A DNA stretch of 64,000 nucleotides from the NCBI GenBank assembly GCA_947095535.1, contig OX352774.1, positions 119,059,996-119,123,995 of the forward strand, in the 5' to 3' direction. This stretch comes from Poecilobothrus nobilitatus (taxonomy: Eukaryota > Arthropoda > Insecta > Diptera > Dolichopodidae). Position numbers and translations under genes: made by a program. Each line of letters opens with the position of its first letter. The first letter of the stretch is position 1. Shown here piece by piece: positions 47,480-58,012 of this stretch. The notes under the pieces were generated by a model. The model did no database searches, had not been told where the DNA came from, and worked only from the letters and a program-made list of their open reading frames with translations.

Positions 47480-47938
47480 TGTTAGGAAAATTTCAAAATA
47501 ATCAATTTGACCTTTAAATGAATTTTGCACCGAAAGTCATGTTCTATGAAACATACGTGACGTCACTAGGTACCGTTATGTAAAATTTCTATGCAATCGG
47601 ACAATATATCTAAGTAAAGTATATCCAAAAAAAATATCGAGTTTTTATATTGAATAAAAATGCTTCGACATTTTTTCAAATTTATTTAACAGTTATTTAA
47701 AAAAGGAAAATGTTTGGGAGTACGTATTTACAAAACATAATTAGAAGAGATTTTAAAGTTAGTTATAAAATCATACTTTCAATAATTTGTTTAGCAGGCG
47801 TTTGGAAGACGCAGCTTCCTCTATTTGAAATGCTTTTTTGTTGAAATATATATGGACAAAAATAAGGTATTTTTATTCATATAGGATTCGAGCGGGTATT
47901 TAAAAGTTGACAAGGGCAACTGTATTCTTCCTCGTTTT
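47480..47938 (+). mobile_element. HEL-A-related 3' fragment
   Basis: Ends with 'gagcgggtatttaaaagttg' and 'acaagggcaactgtattctt' / 'cctcgttttt', clearly the HEL-A terminus. The body is poorly conserved; 47745-47780 resembles the FBW core repeat ('gaagagattttaaagttagt', 'tataaaatcatac'). The left boundary is uncertain. Confidence 0.5.
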
Positions 47939-49214
47939 TAATTTAAATTTAATAATAATTTTAATTACCTATAGTAAAATACCTTGGACTTATATAAATC
48001 AAATGTGGGTATAAAAGAAAAAAAAAATACCAAAATACCAAATAATTAGAATAAAAAATAAGAATACCATAATAATTCGACATTTTTTCATTCAACAATT
48101 TTTTTTTCAACATTTATTTGTAAACTTCAAATATAAAAAGAAAAGAAAAAGACTATTCAAAATGGTAGCCAATACCCTTGGAAATTGCGAACAATTTTCC
48201 TTGCTTTTATTTATTAATACAATAAATATGAAATACCCCACTAAATTAAAAATTATTTCTTCATAATATACAAACATTTATATAAACTTAAATCTTCAAA
48301 ATAAGATTGTTTAAGGATTTAGGTTCTTCTAATTTTAAGAATTCCTAGAATTCCGATGCGTTTTTGTAATTCCAAAAATAAAAGAAATTCATACAAAATA
48401 TTTAGAATTTTTTTTTAGACAATTTTCGTAATTATTCAAATGTTGTTTTCTTTTAAAATACTTTAATAATTTAAAGTAAGCCTCGCTGATCAATGTCAGT
48501 TTCAGAGAATTTTCATTCTTTTTAGATTTATTTTTCTAGCTATTAATAGGTATAAAGTGGATTTTTATTGTTTTTATTATTTTGTAATATTGTGACGTAA
48601 ATTTATTTGTGGTATAATTAAAATTTTAACAGGTGACATGAACACTAAATCTGCATACTTAAGTTTAATTAATTTTTAAGGTTATTTTTTTCTTTGCTCA
48701 AGGATATTATTTTTAAAATATATATTTTATACATACCTATTTACAAAAAAAAAAAATTATTTATTATATTATAAGACATTTTAGAAGTATTATTTTCCTT
48801 TCTAAGCTTTTAATATACTCTGTAACAGTAAAACGTATAAGAATTTTGCAAGTATTGCGCTAAAAATAAACATTACTTTTACGTCAGTTTTTGAAGTTTC
48901 TTTTATTTGACATATAATACTTATATTTTATAAAAAAAAATAACAATTTTTATATTTTACATGAACTTAAAAAAATTATGTATATCCGGCGGAGTTGCAC
49001 ATTTTAGATTAGCTGTCAGATCTTTAATAGAATTATTGTCTATTTATTAATTAGAGTGTATCATTTATCAATAGCTAGATTTACTTATTGTTCAAGTGTT
49101 TACTCAAAAAAAAAATCATATTTTCTCTTGGCCGGAATGATCGCTTATCATAAACATCTTAAATTCTTACATTTTATAAGAATTCGGATATTCGAAATAA
49201 ATATAGAGCAGTGA
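47939..49214. other. AT-rich stretch, no gene seen
   Basis: About 1.3 kb with A/T runs; no repeat family, RNA fold or frame recognised. Confidence 0.45.
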
Positions 49215-49860
49215 AAACAAAGTTTTAAAGGCGCACATTTTTAAAAAATCAAAAGCATTTAAAAATTGTGACTAACATCAAAATTTATAATTTTTCTTTA
49301 TAAGAAATCACTATATAATTAAAACATGTAATGCTATAATATTGAAGCTTAAATTTTTATGTTTTACATATTTACAACAAATTGAAACAAGCAATTAGAG
49401 TTTGTTGTCCTTGACCGCTTATAGCTCTCAAATAGAAAAAAGTACAGAAAATGAGTAACTTATGAGGTAACTTACTATACTAATTCTCAACAATTTACCT
49501 CCTCTCGTTGCACGATTTTGAATAAAAGTATTTCGAGGATATGGGAAAACCAAAATTTTGTTTCCACATAACGGTAAATTTTGAATATCTACTTAATTGA
49601 AAATATTTGTATTATTTTTATATTTATTTGAAAAATTTTATGTCGTTTTTCGTTCAAGATTGAATGATACGTTTAATTTTAAATTCAAGATTTAAATAAT
49701 ACGAATTTGAGTAATTGTAACTCCGTAATGGTTGGAACTATAGTACATAAAAAAATTTTTCTGTAAAATTAATCTTTTAGTGAATCTATCCATAATTACA
49801 ATTTCATTGCTATTCACTAGTAAATCACTTTTTCAATTTTTTATTAGAATAAATTTGTCA
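49215..49860 (-). mobile_element. HEL-B element, diverged copy
   Basis: The left end 'aaagttttaaaggcgcacat' with 'aaaattgtgactaacatc' matches the HEL-B 3' terminus. The body shows 'aatattgaagcttaaatttt', 'cacataacggtaaattttga' and 'gtaactccgtaatggttgga'. The right end loses identity near 49800-49860 without a readable GTCY block, so the 5' end is probably truncated or decayed. Confidence 0.55.
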
Positions 49861-49904
49861 AAAATGGAAATAAAAGACAGAATAATTATATAAAAAATCA
49901 GGAA

Positions 49905-50280
49905 GAGTGCAGCAGATTAAACTGTGCCAACTCTGGGATATACCCGTATAAATCTAATAATATGCTTGTGCCATAAAAATTGATCATATTTTACAACATA
50001 TTAGATTTTTTAGTACCGACGTTAACTACCGAGATATATACATATATGTATGTAAATTTAAAAGTTGTATGACAGCTAACCGGACCTGTTGCATCAAGAT
50101 GAATCAAATTTTACAGAAGTTATTGTCATCATTTTTTGTAACATTTCGGATGTTTAGCTTCATTAACTTCCAAAATGTGCAAGCTACCTGAACCTACTAC
50201 TTTAGTGCAACCAAATTTTACAGAAGTTGTCAGAATACAACTCGACATCTTTTATTGTGTATCGGTTTTAAAGTTAGTTG
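49905..50280 (-). mobile_element. HEL-C element, 3' part
   Basis: Minus-strand 3' end visible as 'gtgccaactctgggatatac' / 'ccgtataaatctaat', then 'ccgacgttaactaccgagat', 'gcatcaagatgaatcaaatt', 'ttacagaagttattgtcatc', 'caaccaaattttacagaagt' and 'tacaactcgacatctttta'. It abuts the Penelope-like remnant, which replaces its 5' half. Confidence 0.6.
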
Positions 50281-50284
50281 TTAT

Positions 50285-50896
50285 TTTTCCGTGCATTTGT
50301 ATGTTGAGAGCTTCTAAATTTTTTCTATTATGCTAGCTATTTTCAATATTTATAATGACAGGGTGGTCAAAATTAAAACTATGATTATTTTTTATACCAT
50401 GGCTTACGCATGCAGTTTTAAAACATGTTTCATTTATATTATTAATGTTATTTTTGGTTTTATTAGCGTTTTCATAATCTTTTTGGTGTTCTTTCATCCT
50501 TATTTTGAAATCGCGTCCAGTTTCTCCTATATAGATTTTATCACAATTGTCATTATTACAAACAAATTTATATACTGCACTTATGCAAAAGACATTGTCT
50601 AGTTTAGTTTTTGTATTGCTGAAGATTGCTGTTTAGTTTTTGTATTCTAATTTTGTGATTGGTTTGAGTCCAATCCCTATATAATCTTCTATTTTGGATA
50701 AATTTCTCGTAATATTTTTGGTGATTTCTGGTATATATGCCATTTTTCGGTATGTCAGTTTATCTTTTTTTGTTTCATTTTTATTTTTATTATTATTATA
50801 TTTAACTTTTGTTATTATTTTGTTTATGGTATGATTTGGGTAGCAATTTTTTGTTAAAGTTCCTCTAATTTTGTTAAAGTTGAAACCTCTTATCAC
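50285..50896 (-). pseudogene. Penelope-like element remnant: RT C-terminal linker plus GIY-YIG endonuclease
   Basis: One minus-strand frame, broken by two in-frame stops, reads like the C-terminus of a Penelope-like retroelement (PLE). The upstream part (50896-50636) has 'LTKNCYPNHTINKIITKV' and 'YRKMAYIPEITKNITRNL', matching the RT-to-endonuclease linker usually containing a Y..(L/A)PYIP motif. After a TAA at 50633-50635 it continues 'TAIFSNTKTKLDNVFC', 'SAVYKFVCNNDNCDK', 'IYIGETGRDFKIRMKEHQK'. That segment has the VY...YIG pair (YIG codons at 50525-50533), a CxxxxC pair and the R...EH of the PLE GIY-YIG nuclease. A TAG at 50333-50335 is followed by 'RKNLEALNIQ'. The frame has no ATG (it opens after TGA) and the RT palm is missing. 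In intact PLEs this nuclease cuts target DNA for reverse transcription; this copy is dead. Confidence 0.82.
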
Positions 50897-51758
50897 TCAA
50901 TCTTATAACTCTGTGCGCGAAAGACAGAGCCACGCGTTATGCTTTATTGTAATAACTTTATTTTTATAATATTATATTTATATTTTATTAGTATCTCTAA
51001 ATGAGCGATTTGCTTATAGTGTATTTATAAAAGTATACCTTTTACAACAAGTAAAAGTTACCATAAATCCAACTATAATCAACAATAACACTTCCATTTT
51101 AATATATACTAATTTCAACAGTAAATAGAGGATTTTGTAATGCAAGATTTAAAATATTGTAATATTTTGTAATTTTGAAGGACTATTTTCATTTTGTTTT
51201 GGAGGACTAATTTCTTTAATTTTGAAGACTTTTCTAAAAAAAATTCAGGGTTTTTCCATAACACAAATTATTCCAAAGTTTTGATTATTTTTTTTTCGTT
51301 TTCATTTTGAAAAGTAATTTTCTTGGTTCTAATTTCCTCTAGAGCCTCTAACAACTAATTGTTTTAACATTTCTGTATACTAACTCCTTAGTTTTTGTTA
51401 GTTTTGTTTTGCCTGCTGCTTTTTTCTTTTGAAATATGAACAAGAGTGTTTAGGAATTCCAACAAAAAAAAAAAGGTAAAATTGGTCAAATTATTAAATT
51501 ACTTTTCAACATTTTTGGGGGGCTCAAACACTTTTGGCACAACAAGAAAAGACCATTGGATTTTTTTTTTTTATAAATAATGAGGTGCACAAAAGAAAAT
51601 ATGAATATTAATGAAGAAGCAAATGAATGGATTTACATATAGGTACATTAATTTTGATTGCTGTAATTTTCTTAATCATTCCATCAAAGGTAGTTACTAT
51701 GAATATAAAATATTAAAACTTAAACATTAACATAGTTCTAAAGAATGACGAAATGGTT
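50897..51758. other. Stretch upstream of the PLE remnant
   Basis: No RT-like coding found here on the minus strand, so the PLE copy is truncated at about 50890. A short GC-richer patch 'gtgcgcgaaagacagagcca' at 50916-50935 is unexplained. The rest is AT-rich. Confidence 0.4.
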
Positions 51759-52363
51759 CTCTGAAATAAAGCCAATTGACTTTATTTCATTGTTATATTT
51801 GAAATAAAGCCAAAAACCGAATTTTTAAATTTTGGACTTATTTCAATTTGAAAATTTGAAAATTTTCCAGGAATTTTGTGAAAAGTAAATTTGCTATAGA
51901 ACAATTAAGAGTTATATATACATATTCCAGAAAAGGTGGCAACGCTCGCTTTATTTGTAGCCAACTATTAAAATCCTTTCTAATTAGAATCTTGCATATA
52001 CACATAGGCATTTTCACATATGCACATCTATATATTCTGGAAAAAGCGTATTCTTGCTTTTGAATCCAACCAATAAAAATATTTAAGAACATATTTTGAA
52101 TATAGCCGAAAAAAAACAATTTCTAAAATTAAGAATGATTTAGAGTTAATTATAAAATCAGAGTTATAAGAGTACGTTTTTTCCAGAATATTTATATATA
52201 TGTGCATTGGCGTGATTCAAAATAGTAAGGATTTTATAGTTGGTTACAACTTTAAACTTTGGAATTAAAACTCTATCAAAGTATACCTGTTTAAATATTC
52301 TTTTGACATTATTTCATTTTAATTTTGGCTTTATTTCAACTTGCATTTTGGTTTTGTTTCAGG
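51759..52363. mobile_element. FBW-5, foldback-like element with shared core repeat
   Basis: Left arm 51759-51820 contains the word 'ctgaaataaagccaa' twice in direct and once in inverse form ('gactttatttca'). Right arm 52310-52363 has the inverse words 'tttggctttatttcaac' and 'ttttggttttgtttcag'. The core repeats shared with FBW-3 and FBW-4 lie at 51915-52075 ('acatattccagaaaagg', 'tatattctggaaaaagcgta', 'ttttgaatccaacc') on one strand and at 52140-52250 on the other ('cgttttttccagaatattta', 'ggattttatagttggtta'), centred near 52100, so the core itself is inverted. The overlapping frames at 51838-52119 follow these units and are not genes. Confidence 0.65.
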
Positions 52364-54344
52364 GAATCGAAAAAATTAGTTAAAAGGACGTAAATTTAAA
52401 TTTCGAAGGAAGCAACAAAATTGTACATGATCGTTTAAAGCATGATATGTTAATTCCTTTTAAAATTGGTGAAAATTTAAATTTATTTTATTGGCTTGTT
52501 AGGTGGTACATACATACATACTGATATTAAAAAAATATTTTCTCTTCACGTTCATTAATTTGAGAAAAGAAAAATTTAATAAAAAATTATACCGAACCTC
52601 TTTAATGATAAAAATAAAAAGATAAAAGTGCTTCTTAACAATTATAAAAATATTTTCAAAACATTAAAATACAAAACGTTTAATAAATTAAAAAATGGAA
52701 TCATCATAAATCTCTATTAACTCATATTACAGAAAAGAGTATATTTTTATTAAAACATGAAAAAAAAAAAAAAAATACTTAAAATCATTAAAAAATGCCA
52801 ATAATTTATTGCCTTATAACAAAAAAAAAAAAAATAAAAAATGTACAGAATTTTTTATTTTATCATCTTCAGAAAATGTTGTATAACTTTTCTTTTAACT
52901 CCTAAGCGTTAATTTATTTTCGTGTGAAAAACTAAAGAAATTTTTTTTTAGATACAATATAATATAAGTGAGAACTAAAAAAGGCAAAAATATTTCATAG
53001 ACTTAAAAGTTAAAATATTTTCTTTTTTATTCGTTATTCGTTTAAATTTCAAGGACTCACTTTTGTTAAATGAATTTTTTAATGTTTCAAAATTTTTTTT
53101 TCGTTAGACAATTTAAGAAGTTTTCGTAAATGCCAGACTAAATGTATTAAAAAAATTAAAAGTTTGAAAATTAGATGAAAAAATTTTTAAGAAGAATTTT
53201 AATGGTGATAACACGAGTATAAGTTAATCTAAATACTCTTTAAGAAAAATTCTAGTATACTCTTTATAATGAAGTTTTTATTTTTTGGGTATTTTTTAAA
53301 ATTCATAAAGTATAACCAATTTTTGATATATCATTTAAGAATAAAGATCAAGTTAAAGTTTTTTTTTTTTTTTTTTAACAAAGTAATGGAATATATTTAG
53401 TATTTTATTTTAAACTTAGTTTTTATTAAAATAACATTGAAGAGAATATTATTATAAATATTTCTCTTAACTGAAATATCTAATTTTATTACAGTGAATT
53501 CTTATTCAGATTTAATTTAATGTTCTGGTATATAATATACATTTTTTGCGGTTTTATTTTCTTTCTTGAAATAAACTATTAATGTAAAATTAATGTGTTT
53601 TGTTGTACTACTCTTTTGTTTTTCTGTATAGTCTTTAATGTGAAAAAGAATCGTTTTAGCTGAGAGGAGAAGAATCCTTAAAAAGGAGATAGAAGTTAAA
53701 ATTACTTTATTATAAAAAAAATTATATGATTAATGATGACATAATGAAATAAAAACAGTATAGATACTTTTTTTTATGTTAATATTATATAAATTATATA
53801 ATGTACCTTTAGGTGTTTTAAATTATTTTGGGGTTATATCAATTTTAATGAAATTATTGCGTTATAATTTTTTTTTATTTTGTTAGAAAGTTATTTAAAT
53901 TAAAAAAAAAAAAGATAAAAAAAGAGGTATAAAAAAATTGTTACCTTTAAGGCTTTAAGACATCAAATGGAAAATAAATTTAGAAAATAAGAAGGTATCG
54001 GTATATTTAAAATTTTATTGAATTTTATTAGTATGAAAATATTGTGATCAATTCTATGAAAATATTTCCAACATATTCTAAGAATCCTAAATTGATTATG
54101 TTAGCTTTATCCAGTATATTCTAATTTTTCCATACCCCGATTTTCCCTTTTGTTCCAATTTTCGTATAAGGTGTTATTTTCTTTTATCTTTCATCTAATA
54201 TAGCTGTTGAAAGTATGAAACATTTCTTTTTAAAACCATTTTACAAAATTATTTTCAAGAAATAATGGAGGTTATTATTGTTTCACTTTGTTAGTTCAAT
54301 TTTCCGCTCGTTCGGCTAACAGTTTGTCTGTTTGTCCGTTTTTT
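52364..54344. other. AT-rich stretch, no gene seen
   Basis: Two kb of AT-rich sequence with A/T homopolymers near 52760, 52820 and 53360-53376. A GTCY-like word 'gtttgtctgtttgtccg' sits at 54322-54338 without a recognisable element around it. Confidence 0.45.
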
Positions 54345-54445
54345 TTTCTTTTGCGAGGGTAGGTGGGAATCATTGAAAGATACTATAGAACCACCTCCCT
54401 TTTTTGATCAAACAATAGGTTATACGACCTTTAGTACTCATGTAC
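54345..54445. mobile_element. SINE-A tail fragment (uncertain)
   Basis: 'gggtaggtgggaatcattga' with 'aagatactatagaaccacct' and 'aataggttatacgacctt' resembles the start of the copy at 55418 ('gtgggaggtgggaatcttct', 'aaagatcctctcctc') and the tail at 9310-9380 ('aaacccacctccccc'). Short and diverged. Confidence 0.35.
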
Positions 54446-54720
54446 TGTCTGGTCAGAGGAAGTTTAGATTTATCTCAAAGCATTCTAAAGAGAAACAAGG
54501 AGAGCATCTGCTGCCCATCCCTATGTAGTTCAAATTCCCGGTTGGCATAGTTCGGTTTATGGAAATCCGTTCGTAGTACGAACATCGCGAATGTGAAACC
54601 ATTTTCCACCTCATATGTTCCTCAGAATTGGTGATGATAACATTTACAACATGCACAGATTCAAGGTGAATACTAACAACTTTGTTCACAATATGCCTGC
54701 CGTCTACTTACAAATCTTCT
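54430..54720. other. GC-rich island, possible exon or transposon fragment
   Basis: About 290 bp with roughly 40% GC in a ~25% GC neighbourhood. Three overlapping frames look protein-like. Minus strand 54689-54453 is 78 codons beginning MNKVVSIHLESVHVVNV. A second minus frame has 'TYEVENGFTFAMFVLRTD' followed by 'FHKPNYANREFELHRDG'. On the plus strand a frame includes 'WKSVRSTNIANVKPF' and, in another phase, 'DDNIYNMHRFKVNTNNF'. I recognise none of them and cannot say which strand, if any, is coding. Splice-like sites exist but are not decisive. It could be a diverged exon of the gene in which this window lies, or a transposon remnant. Confidence 0.35.
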
Positions 54721-55417
54721 AGATTGTTTAAGAAAATATACAAATATAATTTTAATTATGAATACGGGCTTATAAAAAACTTAATTCGCTGGACTTTTTT
54801 TTATAGTCTGATCAATTACGGAGCCATCGTCCGTTGATTCACAGTTGCTATCACAACTTTAAGATTTATTTTTCCAATATAAGAAAGTCAAATGTTATGA
54901 AAAATCTTAAGATTTATAAATCAATACAAACATTATATTATAATCTTATGCAAGTGTTTAAATTTTCCGTTATCTGAAATCAAAATTTTAGTAAATTAGC
55001 TCCCAGCAAGAATCTTAAAAGAGAGAAAGAATGTCTTTGACAATAAACACATTTTTTTTTTTACAAGTTATCGCAACTCTAACAAAGGATTCTTTTGTAC
55101 AAAATTATTGTAGGTTTATTTATTTGATGGAAGGAGGATGGCATAGGAGAAATGGAAGATAATTGGAGACGAACCTGTTTATTTCTACTAGAAAAGTTGA
55201 ACTATTTTCATTTCACACTGTATTGTCGCAATAAATCAGTTTCCATAATCAGTTTTAAATCACTTCGGAATTCATATTATGTAGAAATGAGCACATGGAA
55301 CCTACCTAGTGTTAAGTTAAAAATTCTAACTATTGATAAAAGAGGTACTATTGATTTTTAACTGAATAAATATCATTGTCTACTAGATATCTTTATATAT
55401 ATTTTATAAAAAATGAC
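54721..55417. other. Stretch with one unassigned frame
   Basis: A 69-codon plus-strand frame at 55152-55361 (starts MEDNWRRTCLFLLEKLNY, contains STWNLPSVKLKIL) has a more balanced composition than most frames here but matches nothing I know, and its flanks are AT-rich. Probably chance or a decayed repeat. Confidence 0.25.
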
Positions 55418-55802
55418 GTGGGAGGTGGGAATCTTCTAAAGATCCTCTCCTCTTTACGCAGTATATTTACTAGAATCCTAAAACCACCTACCTCTTACGC
55501 TCCATAGGGTAAAAATAGAAGAGGATACGGCAAGGAATCGAAAACATTGATTTGGGGAGTGAGACTGTAAGAAAACAATGAATCCGACTATTATTATTGT
55601 TATTTTGCTATCAATGACCATAGCTATTACCAGTTATAATATGCAGTACTACATAACTCCTTCCTAAATATGGTAATAATTGAAAGCAAGTTCACTGTCA
55701 CTATATCAACTATTATTAGTATTAGTATTCATTATTATTATTATTACTATTTGCTACAGAGTCAAGACCATCCATCGATTTTAACATGCAATAGTATATA
55801 TT
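55418..55802 (-). mobile_element. SINE-A copy lacking its tRNA head
   Basis: Blocks in SINE-A order: 'tacgcagtatatttactaga', 'ggggagtgagactgtaagaa', 'aacaatgaatccgac', 'atgcagtactacataact', 'gttcactgtcactatatc', an ATT tract at 55725-55750, and 'ctacagagtcaagaccatcc' ending at 'atgcaatagtatata'. The segment that should hold the second half and the tRNA-like head (to the right) is missing. Confidence 0.65.
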
Positions 55803-56507
55803 TTAATGGGCATATGTGAGAGTTATGCTCTGCGATAGAATATGTATTTGTAGATACTAGTCACATCTTTTGTTCCTCTTACATCCTCTTACATCCTTGA
55901 AAGTTCCTCTTAATTTTTCACAATATTTTCTTATACTCGTATAAACAAATCAAAACTAAAGGTTGAAAATTTCCGCCTTTAAAAATCTTTGAGTTAAAAT
56001 ACACAATATTTTGTTACTTCTCCCGTTCCTTTTTCTCACTGTATTTGTATTTGATTAAAATTTTGCGTTGACACTTCTTGTAGTTTTGTCTGAGAATAAA
56101 AATCAGAAGTTGTCAGGGAAGTTAATTTTAGTCTATTTTTTTGTAAAAAGTATTAACTACATATTAAATTCTTTATATTGCGGTTTCATAATTATAGGCT
56201 TTAAAAAGTTTTTTATTGTAGGTACGTAGGTAAGGTTCAAAATAACTGGTTTTGATTATGTATTCAAACTAATAAGTGTGAGGAAAGAAATTTGAAATAT
56301 CTTTAAACTTTTTAAACATTTTTTAATCAAAAATATTTTTTCAGTTATTCAGAAAATAAGTTTTCAACTAAATTAGACAACAATTTTCTTAAAAATTAAA
56401 TCACACTAAACAACATATCTATAATGAAAATGATAATTATTAGGAATTAGGATGAATAAACTTCGTATTACCACATAACCTAGTTTCTGTTAATTTAAAA
56501 TTTACTA
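55803..56507. other. AT-rich stretch, no gene seen
   Basis: A small tandem 'cctcttacat' doublet near 55877-55897; otherwise nothing recognised. Confidence 0.4.
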
Positions 56508-57052
56508 AAAGACAGGAAGAGTACAGTAGAGTAGACGGTGTCAACTCTGGGATACCCATATGAACGTAATATCCTGTTTCTATAAAACTATTGATCATCT
56601 TTTAAAAAATTTCAGATGTTTTAGTACCGACTTTAACTACCGAGATATATCACCAGCACCAATTCAACCAAATTTTACAGATATTGTTGGCCTCTAACTC
56701 GACATCATTTTGCAAAATTTCAGATACCTATCTTCAATAGATAGTCAATTATTTCCATATAAAGAAAGAAATTGTATGGCGGCTACTCGAATCCCGAAAA
56801 CGAAAATGCTGGATTTAAGTAGCGAAACTAACAATTTTGCCAAAGTGGTGTAAGAATAATTTCAGACTCCTAGCTCCTTTATTTTGTGAGTTATCGTACG
56901 GGTGGGCGGACGAACATGGCTAAATCGACTCAGAAATCGATTCTGAGCTGATCCATACCTTTGACACTATATCTAGCTGGACTTCTTTAAGGTATCACAA
57001 ACGTAATGGCAAACTTATTATACCCTTGAACTTAGTTCATACGGGTATAATA
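56508..57052 (-). mobile_element. HEL-C element, compact complete copy
   Basis: Minus strand. The 5' end at right is a clear hairpin: 'acccttgaacttagttcata' then 'cgggtata' (57025-57052). Inward come 'tatcacaaacgtaatggcaa', 'agctgatccatacctttgac', 'cgactcagaaatcgattc' and 'gggtgggcggacgaacatgg' (GTCY remnant), then 'gagttatcgtacggg'. The body has 'gataccta' and 'caaccaaattttacagatat'. The 3' end at left is 'cggtgtcaactctgggatac' / 'ccatatgaacgtaat'. Start and end carry matching inverted motifs. About 545 bp and the best-preserved HEL-C for defining the ends. Confidence 0.75.
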
Positions 57053-57957
57053 ATTTTATTACTTTGAAGATTTCATCCAATTCTCTTCTCAAAAGGCTTC
57101 AAAGAAACTCACAGATGTAGTTTTGATTTTTAGCACAAAATCCATCCGGATATCATTTTAACAAATAAGAAAAAAAATTAAAAGAATTTTTTCTCATACT
57201 TATTAAAAGTTTGATGATGTATCACGATAATCGAAATCCGTTGAGATTTTTCGGAAACCACTAAATATATATATGTATATATATATATTTTCTAAAACTC
57301 TTTTGAAATTTTTTATATGATTATTTATAATGGGTAAAAATATCGGGGTAGAAAATTTTGTGATCCAAAAAATAAACTGATGTAGAATAAATCCATTTCC
57401 TTTTTTGTTTTCTAAGAATTTAAGAATCATTGCCTATAAATAAATTTTATCATGCATACAACTATTTGATTTTGTATATAACATAGTTTCTTAAAATTTT
57501 TCCGTGTTGTGTTTCGTTTTCGTGTTATACCATAAAATATATCATGATCTTGTGGTAAATTATGCAGAAAATTGAATTTTGGAAAAGCTATTTAACATGA
57601 GACATGGCTTCCTTGTATATTATCAGTACTAAACGTAATATTGTTTGAATATATAATGCCGAATTGTAATAATACCCTTGGGTAAATGTAATACCCTTGT
57701 CGAATTGTAAGGGTACCCTTGGGTAATAATAATTTCTGATGGTAAAAAACTTGGACGAAGTTGTCAGTAATTAACCTAAAAAATAGTTGTGACTTAATGG
57801 TTTCTTCAAAATTTATTTTTCAATTTAAATTTTATAACATTCAATAGGCACTAGGACTGTTTTAAATATTTTTTGAACTACTAATTTATCTTTCAAATAA
57901 ATTCATGCCATTAGTGTTTAAAAAAAATTCTTCGTCAAAAAATTAGAATTTATCCTA
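57053..57957. other. AT-rich stretch with two short repeats
   Basis: A TA/TATG microsatellite at about 57264-57291, and at 57668-57730 three copies of the word 'aatacccttgggtaa' or its variants, one of which is part of the palindrome 'gggtaccc'. No gene recognised. Confidence 0.5.
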
Positions 57958-58012
57958 TTTTAGGAGCTTCATCCTATTATATTGGCTAAAGGGCGAGTCA
58001 GTAAGAATCAAG
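57958..58012 (+). mobile_element. SINE-A tail fragment, opposite orientation
   Basis: 'cctattatattggctaaagg' and 'gcgagtcagtaagaatcaag' are the reverse complement of 'attcttactgactaaaccc' and 'tttagccaatataatggg' at 9330-9368. Only about 55 bp remain. Confidence 0.5.

Noticed and set aside
50916..50945. GC patch as a retroviral-type primer site or LTR end
   Set aside because: No matching second LTR or polypurine tract was found nearby.
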